Positions 53,964 through 64,000 of a stretch of DNA of 64,000 bases are shown here, in pieces. The stretch's first letter is position 1, and each line of letters opens with the position of its first letter. The DNA comes from Schizophyllum amplum. Lineage: Eukaryota > Basidiomycota > Agaricomycetes > Agaricales > Schizophyllaceae. The stretch spans positions 1,054,001-1,118,000 of the forward strand of contig VDMD01000007.1 in NCBI GenBank assembly GCA_007026445.1, written 5' to 3'. The notes below the pieces were generated by a model, which did not search any database, was not told the origin of the DNA, and worked only from the letters and a program-made list of their open reading frames with translations. The translations under genes were made by a program, and so were the position numbers.

Positions 53964-55057
53964 TTAAGCGCTTAGTACGTCTGTGTTATAAACAATGAAA
54001 ATTCCCGATGCCTGAAGCTTCTTATGATACTTTCTGGCGCTGTACGGATTCAAGAACATCTTGTCACCTCTCGAGCAAACGAGAACAGTCAACACCTTCC
54101 CTTCGGGCGGAGACAGACCGGCCTTCTGACGGCCCAACATAATCGCGACGACCTCCTGGTACGCGATGCCTTGACAAGTCACCTCCAGGTAAGACAGAGC
54201 CTTGGCGCGCTGGGATTTCTGCTCAAGGGCCCTGAGCAGCGGCCTGGCGATGTCGACGTTATCTTGGGCTTGGATGATGAACGAATTCAAGCACGGAAGC
54301 CTCTCCACAATGGTCGCGGCAATATCGGCACTGTAGACCGGGCCGATAAGGGAGACGTGGGTGAGAGTTGAGATGGAAGGGGTCAGGAAACGGGAGAGAA
54401 GCAGGTACTCCATGTTGGACGTGTAGTTGGCTCCGTCGTCGAGCTCAATACAAATGCTCTGAAGACCATGGAGCTGAACATGGTGGAAGAACCGCGCCAG
54501 CTCGCTCGAGTCTTCGTTGGTGGGATAGCCGAAGACGCCAAATCGTCTCACGCCAGTACGAGCCCATAAGTCTGACCGCTGGGGTCCATTACCGGCAACC
54601 TGAGGCTCTGGGGTCTGTCGTCTGGCTCATCGTCCGCTCGTGCCACAAATCGTAATGCGATGTCGCGAATGCTGTCCGAGGGGTTGCTTTTGACAGCGTC
54701 CCAGAGCTGCCGCGTCGACGGGAACTCGGGATCAGCTGGCGGCGACGATGTGACATCGGAGCAGTCGGACTCGCGACATTGAGGAAGACCACGAGATGCA
54801 GAGACAGGACCGAGCTGATAGGAAGTGGTCGCCCGGCGCCGCTTCCTCTCCAGAGCCGGCTTCAAGAGTGGGTGGTATTGTGGGGGTTTCTGGTACTTGC
54901 GCATCGACATGTCGTTGTGGCGTCGGACAGCTGGAAGCCTGTGCATCGAAGCCGAAGGCGCGCTATGCCAGGACACGATGTTCGGGATGCGCTTCGAGAG
55001 CGCGAAGAAACTGAGAAAACGTGAGAGGCTGTTCTGGCAGCACATCGTAACACTCAC
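53964..55057 (-). pseudogene. Probably broken F-box/LRR-like gene
   Basis: Two overlapping minus-strand reading frames. The upstream one (55057-54548) has STRQLWDAVKSNPSDSIRDI, resembling the 'L...L..NP..A..VR' segment that follows F-boxes in agaricomycete F-box-like proteins, and stops at 54548. The downstream one (about 54560-53964) lacks an ATG at its head but has LRR-like sequence (LQSICIELDDGANYTSN, ISTLTHVSLIGPVY, LERLPCLNSFII-type repeats, KALSYLEVTCQG) and ends NTDVLSA. A frame change near 54550 would join them, so this may be a broken gene or two exons whose splice I cannot see. It is not close in sequence to paralogues A-C. Confidence 0.4.
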
Positions 55058-56603
55058 TTGCGGCGGGATCCCGAGCTATATACTACTTCTGCGCCATTTG
55101 CAGACTTATAGTAGCCATGGCTGCCGTTCATAGTGGTTGGGAACATGTTTGGCGTAGTAATATGCGCAGTGAAGGGCTCAGGAAATGGGAGGAGGGACTA
55201 GATGGAGGGATTCCCGGCGAATATCTGTTCAATTATAAACAATAACTTGTGTCCTCATCGAAATATATGGCTCATTGTTCCTCATCTGGGCTGTTGTCCG
55301 TGCAGGCTCATCGTTGGAGCGACAGTGCGTGCGGCCGCATTGCATGACCAGCGAGAAGCGCGCTCGAGTAGTAAGCGATTGCGAGCGCGGGACATCCTAC
55401 GAGGGCTTCAATGCCGGATCTCTAAAGTGTGAAGAAAGAGCAAGCTTGCCTGAGTAGCCCGACAATGGCGACCAAATAGCGACAGCCTCTCGAGCCTGAA
55501 GCGCAGGTTACATAACTCAGGGCTCACTAGGGAGCTATAAGCATGCGACCGCAGACCTGCGCGGACAGAAGTGGCGACATACCGTGGCACTGATCAAATA
55601 GACGGTCAAAGCTCCAGACCAGTCCCAAACCAGAACAATAGCAGGCTGACCGAGCAAAACACGTGACGGACACTGAGTTGACTACATAAGGCCTCCCATC
55701 CCGTTGTGACTCTTCGTTCCACGTCTCGTCGGGGACTGCGACCAGGACGGGCATTCAAGGAGCTCCGGGCACGGGCCAGAGGATAGCACCTTGGTGCGAC
55801 TCCTCCGGCCTGCGCAGTCTGGGTGTGGAGTGTACTGAGGTTTGCGTTAACTGGGGTGGCGGTAACTGCACGCCTCTGAATCTGCTTGCTGTCATGGCGA
55901 GTGGTGAAAGAGGCGTGTGGCGACGAGGCGATGGCGCCCCTCGGCTTCGGCCGAGGTCTTTTTTGCGCAAGGGCATGTCTAACCCTAACCCTATGTAAGC
56001 GCGCGTTCCCAGAGTGGCCATTGTTCTTGTTACGGCGATCTCACCATGTCTTCAACCTTCACTATTGCCCTTGTCTCTGAACGAAGCCGAACTTCGATAT
56101 CTTCTCACACTCTCATAATAATCATCCCCCATAAGTTCCTCACGCGCATTCCAGGCGCCTTCGGCGCGTTGGCCGTCTTATCTCGGGCGATTGTCTTCGG
56201 AACTCTGGCATGAGGTACGCCTGCCCGCTATCCCTCCCGGCCCTTACTTGTGTAGCTCAAGCAAGCCGATAGGTCCTGTCAAACTGCTCCGCCGAAGCCG
56301 TACTTAATTCGGCGAAGGCTTGTCGAGCTTTCCGCGACATTGTCGCGGACCGTAACCTTCACGCCGTTAAGGGATATCTCATACTTATGAATATTTGCAT
56401 ATCTTCCAGTCGAGACAGAAAGACAGCTTCGTCGTTATGACTCTGCGCGTGGCCGAGTCCGACTTTAATGATTGGACGGTCGTCGAGCTGACAGTGACAA
56501 ATTGGCACCCAGTAGCTGAGCCAAGTATCGTTATCCAGTCTACGTGCGATTTTGCATTAAGTACCCAGCGGAGATAGCAGGGACAGAAACGAAAAGTACG
56601 ATC
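55058..56603. other. Gene-free stretch with strong hairpins
   Basis: No biased reading frame in about 1.5 kb. It contains a hairpin at 55939-55956 (7-bp stem, TTCG loop) followed by six T's, two tandem TAACCC units at 55980-55992, and three more hairpins at 56155-56167, 56289-56313 and 56330-56348. Together these look like structured RNA, but I cannot identify a known RNA family. Confidence 0.45.
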
Positions 56604-58571
56604 CTACATCCCCATCATCTGCGAGCGACTCTCTGCCACCATGTTCGCCACTCTTTCCTGAGCCGCCGCGAGGTCCTCCAACCGCGACGTGCCACTGGCA
56701 ATGCCAAGCTGCATCTCTGTCAACCTTGCGGCGACATCCAGCGCCTCCAGTTCCATCACGCAAATCCCGCTTACGTGCTCGCACAGCGGGGACATCCCGT
56801 CCTCCCAGACTGCAACGATGGTCCCCATACGCTTACCACCGTTGTACTCGCCAGCGATCTCCACAATCTGCCGCTCGTGTCGATTAGAGAGGTGGACGTA
56901 TAACATATAGTGGTAGCGCCGGTCTGGGTCGACAAGTTTGATGTCCTCGATGATGGCGCGTGCATTCCTGCGCACCTGGGCAGCACAAAGTCTTCCGATG
57001 AAGTCCATATCGCGTGCAGAGGTCCGTCCTACGTGCGCGTCATTATGAGATCCGACAAAATCGTGAGCTTGTCACTTACCAACAAGCGTGTCGCACACCT
57101 TCCGATGGCATTGGCGCCAGTGTACCCTTTGGCACTGGATGGAGCAATAGACAGCGTCCCAGCAATTGCTGCATCGGAGGAGTTTGGTCGTATCCGCTTC
57201 CCTGCAGCACTTTCCACTACCGTCCTATGCCTACGTGTCAGAACGAGCATAATGTATTAGAACTTGTATCCTTACCTGATCTGGGCAACATCCTAGACAG
57301 TGCTGCCTTGATATCCTTCGCTCTACTTGCGTGCTTTCGAGGAGAGGATATCGAGCCTGGTACATGGCGACTAGGTCCACGAACATCGGATTCGTCTCGT
57401 ATAGCTCGGATGCCTTCTCTACTACCTCGGCGCCATGTTTCTTGTGGAATGCGGCGAGCACTCGCCAAGAGACGAAGCCGCGGAAGACGATGATCAATGC
57501 AGTGGATAGCCTCTTTTGGTACGACTCGGCGATCATATCAGAGGTAGGCGGAGCGATGGTGGCCATTCGAATGAGGACGTCGATAGCGCCGTGCTCGATG
57601 GACAATTCCAATGCACGATAGCTAGACGCGCTGGTCCATAGCTGCTCCAAGTACCGGCAGGCGTAGAAGACGGCCCTCCAGGCCTTCATCTCCAGGGCGT
57701 AAGAGAGACTTTCGATAACGGCGACGACATCCTTGCTTGACACAATGGAGGGGGCGAGCTCTGGGATATCGTCGACGAGGTTGCTGGCGACATAATACAA
57801 GTTCTCTAGCGCCTCGTAGTCGTCCGGCGTTCGAATGGACTGCGAGCTCTGTCTTATGCACCGACAAAGTCTACGAGGATCTCGTTTGGTGGCTTGCAGA
57901 AGGGCCTTGCTGACAATGTCCGGCATGTTGCCATCTGGCGGCACCGGAAGCGATACGCAGAGAGCGGCGACCCAGTCCAATATCTGTGACTGTAGCGTCC
58001 CACTCGGTTCTTCGGTGTACCGGTGGAAGTTCACCCAAACATCGCAGGCGTAATCCGCTATCCGGGTAGTCGGTACGAATTCAACGATGCGGTCGGTGCC
58101 GATGAGGGGCTTCAACACGGCGTCTATGATAGACAGAATTACGAGGATGACATCGAGATTATATCTGGGATCAGAGACCCGCTGAACGTTCTTGTTCATC
58201 GGATGTAGGAACTCGATCCAGTCGAGCGCAGCTGGAGCAGCGGCGGCGTACAGAGAGTCCCAGATACGCGAGGGATACGGAGACAGCTTGGTGTCGAAGA
58301 GCGCACTGCACATCACCCCAAAGCGCTTGAGCTCATGTCGCGCATTGTAGGTGGCTGAAGGCGGGAGGGGTAGAGGCGGCTGATTCGGCTTCCTCTGCGG
58401 GGGTCCTTCATCGAAGCCTCGAAAGAGACGTCCGCGCGCGAGTGCAGCCTTCAACTTCGCAAGGGCAGCTTGTGGCGAAAGAGTCGTCGGCCTCCCTTCT
58501 GTCATATTCATGAACAGTTCCATGAGGTCCGAGAGTTCGCTGGGTTCATGTGAGGCAGACATGACACTCAA
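56604..58571 (-). CDS. MYND-type zinc finger protein
   Basis: MYND fingers bind proline-rich partners, usually in transcriptional or protein-assembly roles; this large agaricomycete family is uncharacterised. The start is at 58571 (or MSASHE at 58562). The first exon, about 430 residues, is helical and ARM-like with no known domain. A small intron at about 57285-57240 leads to the MYND finger at about 57190-57080: CCREADTTKLLRCSNCWDA then VYCSIQCQRVHWRQCHRKVC, with the paired cysteines and the H-x3-C end in place. Another intron (donor GTAAGT at about 57070) leads to the last exon, RARDMDFIGRL ... AAIIEDIKLVD-type sequence, ending SRSQMMGM and the stop at 56604. It shares a 115-bp divergent promoter with RPC11. 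Confidence 0.8.
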
Positions 58572-58685
58572 CTTTGAGAGGGATGACGGGGTTGTGGGAA
58601 ATATTCGTATGCTTTTCGCGCACGTGCAAAATTACCCAATTCGGAAGTCCTTGTTCTTTTTTCTTACCAAACAGCAGCAAAGACG

Positions 58686-59262
58686 ATGCTCTTCTGCCCA
58701 ACTTGTGCGAACTTGCTCATCATCTCATCGGATACGGGATACAACAAATGGTCCTGCAATACGTGTCCGTATGAGTTCCCGATAGCAAAGCAGGTCCGTG
58801 CATCCCCTGAGCCATATCGCTTCGCCTGCCTTGCTTCTTCATGCTCAATACCGCTGACTTCCAGATGACCTCCCGAACGCGGATGAAGCGGAAGGAGGTC
58901 GACGACGTCTTTGGCGGTGACGAGCAGTGGAAGCATGCGCAGTCGACAATGGGTAAGCGGATCCGTCAAGGAGCTCTGCTCCCTCATCCAATAATCTGCC
59001 TTCCCCCCCACAGCACAATGCGAAGTATGCAGTCACGAACGCGCGTATTTCTACCAGCTGCAGATTCGATCCGCAGACGAACCGATGACGACGTGTGAGC
59101 ATCCGTTTCGTCGTGTTCTCATGATTCACCCAACTAACTCTGCCGAATCGATTCTGCCATACAGTCTACAGGTCCGTTCGATTATATTCAAATTTCTGTG
59201 CTGCAGGAAGACTGACTGGACACAGGTGTGCTGCGTGCGGCAATCGTTGGAGAGAAGGCTAG
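58686..59262 (+). CDS. RPC11: RNA polymerase III subunit C11 (Rpc11/POLR3K)
   Basis: Small Pol III subunit with TFIIS-like RNA-cleavage activity, needed for termination and reinitiation. Five exons: 58686-58793 (MLFCPTCANLLIIS, CxxC zinc ribbon ... NTCPYEFPIAKQ), 58865-58952, 59014-59094 (CEVCSHERAYFYQLQIRSADEP), a 7-nt microexon 59165-59171, and 59226-59262. The microexon TCTACAG joins to give MTT-F-Y-R-C-A-A-C-G-N-R-W-R-E-G, the invariant second zinc ribbon after the catalytic acidic pair in RSADEP. Without it the frame is lost. The total is 106 residues, within the family's 105-110. Two of its introns use the weak donor GTCCGT. Identity is very secure because of the signature motif. It shares a short divergent promoter with the MYND gene. 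Confidence 0.93.
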
Positions 59263-59498
59263 CGTGCGGAGGTCTATCTTTCTCTCGACAATCGTACGCG
59301 CAGGCAGTCTTGCGCATCACAAGCGGTCCCGGGGCTCAGATCGTCCATGTATCCTCGATTGCCCACTCCAGTTAAATAGGAAAGCAAAGCATATATAACC
59401 TACAACTACACTGGGGTACGCTCGCAAGCAGCCATCGTCCCACTCCCGCCAGCGCTCCTACACCTAAGACACGCCCCATCGAGCACTGAAAGACCACC

Positions 59499-61390
59499 TC
59501 AATCGTCCTTCTTGGGCGGATGCGTATGCTGTGCTTGCGCGAAGCTCCCACCCTGCGGGTTCGGTGTCGGCGGGAAGACGTCGTATGATGGTTGCGGCGA
59601 CAGATGCTGTGGAGGTGGCCCGTACGGGGTGGTGCTCGCGTACTGCCCACCCGGAGACGGAACGTACGGGCTCGCGCCCGCAGACGCAACGTACGGACTC
59701 GCGGGAGCATACGGGCTCGCAGGGTACTCGCCCGCCGCGCCGCTCAAATTGCTCGACTGCCGCCGCACACCGCCCGGCGGGCCAAACGTGCTGCCGCCCG
59801 AGGGCGTCCGCGGTCCAAATGAGGGCGCAAATGGCGAGCTGACATAGGGCGATGCTGGTGTCCCGACATAGGGCGACGGGGGTGCGCCGCCAACGTACGG
59901 GGACGCGGGATTGCTGCCGCCGTATGTGCCTGCGCCCTCGACGGCCCAGCCGGAGCCCTGCCGGACGACGCGGGATCGGGCGCGGAGCTCGCTGCCGCCG
60001 AATTTGGCGCGGAGGCCGACTTTGGCGCCGCTGGCTTCCGCGGTGTCGAGGGCGGGGCCGCCGTCGTTACCGGTGACGACCTCGACTGCGCGAGTGGTGA
60101 CACGTAGGGCGTAGGACACACAGACAAAGACGCCGCCCACGACGCCAACGATGCGAATGATGAGCTGTACAAGCGACGTGGTGCGCTGGTGGATCGTGAT
60201 GCCGAGGGGGTCGAGATCGAACTTGAAGAATATACCGGGTGTGGCCGTGTTGTGCTCGAACTGCTTTTTGTAGTGAGTGACGCTGTATTGGTTCGTGCTG
60301 AGTGGTGTGGAGCGGGGGGCAATGTAGGTGGTGGGGACGACGTGGAGATAGTACTGGTAGGCCATGAACGCTGAGGTGATATGAGCATGCGAAGGAACGG
60401 TGGAAGGACGTGACTACGTACGATCCTTCGCCACCTCGAACGTGTAGTCGAGGGGTTGGACGATGTCGGGGAAGTGGGGGCCGAAGGAGAATTCGGAGAT
60501 GACGTGCGTGAGGTTCATGACTGCGATTCGTAAGTCCGACGCAGAGGGAAAGGAGGGCCGCACGCACGCTTGTGATCAGCGTGTTCTCTGCTTGCATATC
60601 CATGTCCGGCAGTGGTGATGTGGAGGTTTGCTATGCGTGGTTTTAGGCTAGGCTCGTGAACGCCGCGCAACGGGACGCACCTGTAACCTTCTTGACCTCG
60701 AGCGAGCCCCAGATGCGACATGCGCTTCCGTGAGCCTCGTAGTTGTAGGTAGGAGGGAACAAGTCCTTCCCCTTGCCGCCAAAGATCCCGGAGAACAGTC
60801 CGCGTGACTTACGGCCTTGCGAGACAGCCTGACGCGCGGAGAGGGCCTTCGAGTGCTCCCTTCGGAGTGTTCAGTGGTGGAGATGCACCGTAGTCTGGTG
60901 TACGCACTTGAGCTTCGTCGCCTGTCCGACGTCGAACTTGGTCTGGGGGGATATGAACAGATGATCGGGGGCTAGACGCGTGCTTCGCTTACCCCGTCCC
61001 GGCGCAGACCATGGTTGCTGAGGAAGAGCCGATCCCCCACTGCATCGCGCAGATCAACACTGAGGACTAAAAATAATTTTCAGTCAGGTATCGCATGTGG
61101 GGGGAAGCTAGACACGCACATCTGCAGGGCATGTTCACGACCAGGTCGACATTGACGTTCATGAAGTCCGACGCGGCCCTGTCTACGCTAAATTCGTAGT
61201 CTGGCCAGCCCCAGATGTACTCCGAGATATCGTTGAGGACCAGCACGAAGCACAGAAGGCCGACGAAGAGCGTCAGGAATCCCCGGGATTCCGACCGCGT
61301 CTTGTAGGTGCCGGGAAGCTTGGGGAAGGCGTCCAGCTTGGCGAGGCCAGGCGGGAGCGTCTCCTCCAGCTTGTCAATAATGGCCGCCAT
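59499..61390 (-). CDS. ERV41: ERV41/ERGIC2-type COPII vesicle protein
   Basis: ER-Golgi cycling membrane protein, partner of ERV46 in retrieving ER proteins. The start at 61390 gives MAAIIDKLEETLPPGLAKLDAFPKL; the first membrane helix follows (LTLFVGLLCFVLVLNDISEY, about residues 40-60). Lumenal exons have NVNVDLVVNMPC, VDLRDAVGDRLFLSN, HGSACRIWGSLEVKKV and VISEFSFGPHFPDI, then YQYYLHVVPTTY and QYSVTHYKKQF, and the second helix (IIRIVGVVGGVFVCVSYAL). Six or so exons. The C-terminus is unusual: instead of a short cytosolic tail it has about 190 residues, Pro/Ser/Gly-rich, with repeated SPYV (six or seven copies), ending QAQHTHPPKKDD. The lysines before the end (KKDD) are not a standard KKXX signal. 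The core family call is secure. Confidence 0.9.
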
Positions 61391-61658
61391 CGTCGTCGTC
61401 GTCGTCGTCGTCCGCGAGCCCGCCGTCGCTGGAGACAATAGAATGAGCAGCCAAGGTGCAAGGATATTGTGAGTGCGGCGGGGCGCGACACGTCGACAGG
61501 GGTACACGTGATACGTCACCCAAATATCGGTCACGCGTCCCGCTGAACGCGTGTAGCCTTTTTCTTCGGGCGACTCGCGCAAGGCCTGCCCGGCATTTCT
61601 CCTCAGGACTGTTGATTTCTCCGAGGAAGTCAGTCGTTGGATCACACTGGAAACAGTC

Positions 61659-62566
61659 ATGTCAGAGAATGGGGGCGACGATGCGCCTCTACCAGCGCCG
61701 ATTACGAGCAGGAACCGGGAGCCGCGCTCACGCGCCGCTTCGCTTGTCCGTGCAGCACGTTCGGCGACAAGTTCGCGGTCCCGCTCCAGAGCATCCTCCC
61801 TGACGTCCATCGATCTTACCGACGATACCTCATCCGCGGTCTCTGCAATATCTAGCAAGAAGAGGAAGCGGCAACCAACCACTCGCACGGGACGCCCCAA
61901 ACGGTCCAGGAGAATTACCGCAGAGACACCCGATGCGGACATTGCCTTCGCAGCGGAGGGAGCCTCTGAAATTGCGGGGCCGTCTGGTCTCTCTGCAGAA
62001 GTGTCTTCGAGCAACGCCGTATTCGACCTGTCCTTCGGGTCCGGGGACGGGGATGAAGTACACCCACTGCCAGCGCAGCCGGATGACTACGATGAAGTAG
62101 AAACGCTCCCGGACATAGGCCTTGGAACGCCTCCTCCAGCTGATTCGTCTAACAAGGGGAAGGGGAAGCAACGCGCTATCGCGACACCCGAGCCCAGCGA
62201 GACCGACGCACCCGGTGCAGCGACAGTAGACGCGCCGCCGCCATCACCCAAGGCGCAAACATCCCTCGCCGAGTACACTTGTCCTATTTGCTTCTTTGCG
62301 CCGACGAATGCGACACTTACCCCCTGCGGACATATCTGCTGCGGTAGCTGTCTCTTCACTGCTGTCAAGACGGCGATGATACGTTCTGCGCATACGCCGG
62401 AAGGCCTCGAGGCACGGTGAGAGATGACCGCTTCATCCGCTGATATTCTGGCTGAATCAGCTCTTCCAGGTGCCCGGTCTGCCGTGCCGTCATTCCAGGC
62501 TGGGACGGCTACGGCGGAGGAGTCATCGGTTTGAAGTTGCGGTCGAAAGTCACCATCGATGTATAG
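61659..62566 (+). CDS. RING-finger protein, SUMO-targeted ubiquitin ligase-like (Slx8/RNF4 type)
   Basis: Candidate STUbL: an E3 that ubiquitinates SUMO-modified proteins, acting in genome stability. Two exons join at about 62417 (donor GTGAGA, acceptor TTCCAG near 62470). The N-terminal region is basic and Ser-rich. Near residues 48-54 it has SSLTSIDLTDDT, a hydrophobic core followed by acidic residues, which is the canonical SUMO-interacting form (I-D-L-T-D-D). A basic patch (KKRKRQPTT) and an acidic linker follow. The RING is split by the intron: CPICFFAP ... TPCGHICCGSCLF ... then CPVCRAVIPGW, fitting C3HC4. It ends KVTIDV, TAG at 62564-62566. RING spacing and SIM are visible; the STUbL role is inferred. 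It diverges from ERV41 by 269 bp. Confidence 0.8.
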
Positions 62567-62675
62567 GGCGTGTCCGACGAAGAAAGTTCTGACACTCGCA
62601 AAATCCTCCGACAGTGAAATTAACTCGATAAGTACAGTACACTAACGCTACGCCATAATTATGAAGCTTAGAGGC

Positions 62676-64000
62676 CTAGTCTTGGAACTTAGCAAGCCTT
62701 GCCTCCAGTATCCTGTCCCACACCGCCTTCGACTTCGTTTGCACCGACACGAGAGTCTCAGGAGGGAACACGCTCGCAAGGAACGCACCCGCTCTCTCCA
62801 CTGCCCCATCCTCCGCCTCCGTTTCCAGCACATAGAGCGACACACGCCGATCCAGCATCTGTTCCTCCTCGGCGACCTCCAACGGTGCCGGCACCTCCGT
62901 CATATCCAGCGCTGTAAAGGTCACCAGCTCCAGCCGCGGACACCTCCGCGCGAGCGGGGCCAGCGCCTGGAGTGTTCCGCAGTGCATGCCGGTTTGGGGT
63001 TGAGCCTGACCTTCAAGTTCAAGTGTTATGACCGGTGGCGTCACAAAGTATATCTCGACCAGCTTGGGCCACGCTTCCGTCATCAGGTCGACCGCACCGT
63101 CGACGTCCGCGTCCTCGTGAAGGATCCCGATCGCCGCCGTCTCGATGTTGGGAAAGACGAGGAGGTCCGCGAACAGCTCGCTCGCGGGGAGCGTGTCGAC
63201 CACACCCGTCGTGACGCTCAGCCTCGTGAGGTAGTCCGGGTCGCACGTCGCGCGAACGGCGGCGTAGAAGTCGAGTGCAGCCGCCTGGTCGTCATTCTCG
63301 TTGCTCCAGCCCATGACAGAGAGCTCGTCGAGGCGGAGCATCTCCGTGGAGAGCTTGCGGAGGAGGAGCGCGGCGCTGTGCAGGTCGTCCGGGGCGCCGA
63401 TGCGGAACGTGCGCAGGGCGCGGAACCCGGGGGCGGGGGCGGCCTTGCTCGCGGTCATGGGCTCCTCGCCGACGCCCGCGAGCGAGAGCGACTCGAGGGA
63501 CTCGAGCTCGCGCAGGACGGGGAGGATTGCCAGCTCGGGGTCCACCTCGAGGGTGAGGATGCGCACCCGCGACAGCGGGAAGAGCGTGCCGAGGCAATGC
63601 CGCTGTTCAAGGTCGCATATATGGATCACGGAGGCGACTGGCTCGTGCCGGATTTTGTCGGCGCGGGCGAGGAACTCGGGTCGAATCGACAGGGCGCGGA
63701 AGAAGTGGTCGAGGTGGTCGCCCCCGTAGAGGCTGTGCAGGTTCGGGAGCAGGGGGCCGCACTGGAGGGCAGCCTTGAGGAGGCTATGGTCGATGGAGAC
63801 GTACCCGGCGTCGTCTGGCAGCGTGCTGTCGTCCAGATCCTTGATACGGGACGCGTAGACCTGCAGCCTCTTCCACTCCGCGTCCGACAACGTATAATCC
63901 ATCTTGAACGTCTTCGTATTGCCATCATACACCTGCTTGCTGCCGTCGACGGTGAGGAGCTGGGGTGGAGTAAGCTCGACTGTGCCACAAAACGACCGAG
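62676..64000 (-). CDS. F-box-like / leucine-rich protein, paralogue C (5' end outside window)
   Basis: Third paralogue. The open frame continues to the right edge without a stop; an internal ATG at 63932 is not the true start because in-frame family-like sequence (GTVELTPPQLLTVDG) precedes it up to the edge. The F-box-like exon is therefore missing. Visible are WKRLQVYASRIKDLDD, LLPNLHSLYGGDHLDHF, LRR-like strands (LESLSLAGVGEEP, LSVMGWSNENDD), HEDADVDGAVDLMTEAWPKLVE and ARRCPRLELVTFTALD, and a carboxy end with FLASVFPPETLVSVQTK, ending KFQD with TAG at 62676. Residue identity to A and B looks moderate, so the family is old. Likely an SCF substrate adaptor; target unknown. Confidence 0.75.
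   Translation of the reverse strand, partial: RSFCGTVELTPPQLLTVDGSKQVYDGNTKTFKMDYTLSDAEWKRLQVYASRIKDLDDSTLPDDAGYVSIDHSLLKAALQCGPLLPNLHSLYGGDHLDHFFRALSIRPEFLARADKIRHEPVASVIHICDLEQRHCLGTLFPLSRVRILTLEVDPELAILPVLRELESLESLSLAGVGEEPMTASKAAPAPGFRALRTFRIGAPDDLHSAALLLRKLSTEMLRLDELSVMGWSNENDDQAAALDFYAAVRATCDPDYLTRLSVTTGVVDTLPASELFADLLVFPNIETAAIGILHEDADVDGAVDLMTEAWPKLVEIYFVTPPVITLELEGQAQPQTGMHCGTLQALAPLARRCPRLELVTFTALDMTEVPAPLEVAEEEQMLDRRVSLYVLETEAEDGAVERAGAFLASVFPPETLVSVQTKSKAVWDRILEARLAKFQD

Noticed and set aside
55980..55992. TAACCC repeats as an interstitial telomere
   Set aside because: Only two units. That is too few to claim a telomere relic, though the basidiomycete telomere repeat is TTAGGG.
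61456..61803. Plus-strand frame of 115 codons upstream of the RING gene
   Set aside because: Overlaps the RING exon in another frame and the divergent promoter, with no supporting motif.
1..64000. CRISPR arrays or prokaryotic operons
   Set aside because: Repeats seen are minisatellite, microsatellite and foldback types. The gene structure is eukaryotic with many introns.

Overview
The window is fungal, and most likely comes from an agaricomycete (mushroom or wood-decay type basidiomycete). The evidence is dense genes with many 45-65 nt GT-AG introns, pyrimidine-rich promoters, and families that are typical of basidiomycetes: a FunK1-type kinase, a DUF6535 membrane protein, F-box-like/LRR paralogues, a MYND-finger protein, phi-type glutathione S-transferases and a CaaX pheromone precursor. 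There are no operons. All gene models here are hand-spliced from splice consensus and protein-family conservation, so exon ends are best estimates.

Left part (1-9.5 kb): an acyl-CoA dehydrogenase with an N-terminal cytochrome b5 domain runs off the left edge on the minus strand, next to a minisatellite. A tandem array of four minus-strand glutathione S-transferase genes follows. All four share the same TATA-like core promoter, and the copy nearest the left edge carries a frameshift. An unrecognised, broken coding relic lies between copies 2 and 3.

9.5-21 kb: an FHA plus G-patch protein; a long multi-exon protein of unknown function with three internal repeats; an ataxin-2/Pbp1 homologue (Lsm, LsmAD, PAM2, poly-Q) bracketed by an inverted dispersed repeat; and a short-chain dehydrogenase.

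21-31.5 kb: a DUF6535 gene with an apparent frame break, an F-box-like/LRR gene, a FunK1 kinase, and a degraded CRAL-TRIO (Sec14-like) gene.

31.6-45 kb: a BUB1/Mad3-type checkpoint kinase diverging from the splicing factor PRP38. BUB1 has a GLEBS motif, three duplicated small exons each encoding an FxPFVD motif, and a long array of FTP motifs. Then come a Ser/Pro-rich AT-hook-like protein, a second F-box-like/LRR paralogue, and an uncharacterised Ser-rich protein.

45-53.6 kb: a 71-residue CaaX protein that looks like a basidiomycete mating-pheromone precursor; a 513-bp foldback element with CACTA termini and a 3-bp target duplication; SDHC; GGPP synthase; a Pcl/Pho80-type cyclin; and an uncharacterised gene.

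54-64 kb: a probably broken LRR-like gene; a 1.5-kb gene-free stretch with a cluster of strong hairpins; a MYND-finger protein diverging from RNA polymerase III subunit C11, whose model needs a 7-nt microexon; ERV41 with an unusual SPYV-repeat tail; a RING protein with a SUMO-interacting motif (Slx8/RNF4-like); and a third F-box-like/LRR paralogue cut by the right edge.

The genes mostly do unrelated housekeeping or accessory jobs. The points that stand out are the GST array, the dispersed F-box-like/LRR family, the pheromone-like gene beside a foldback transposon, and the repeated motifs in BUB1.
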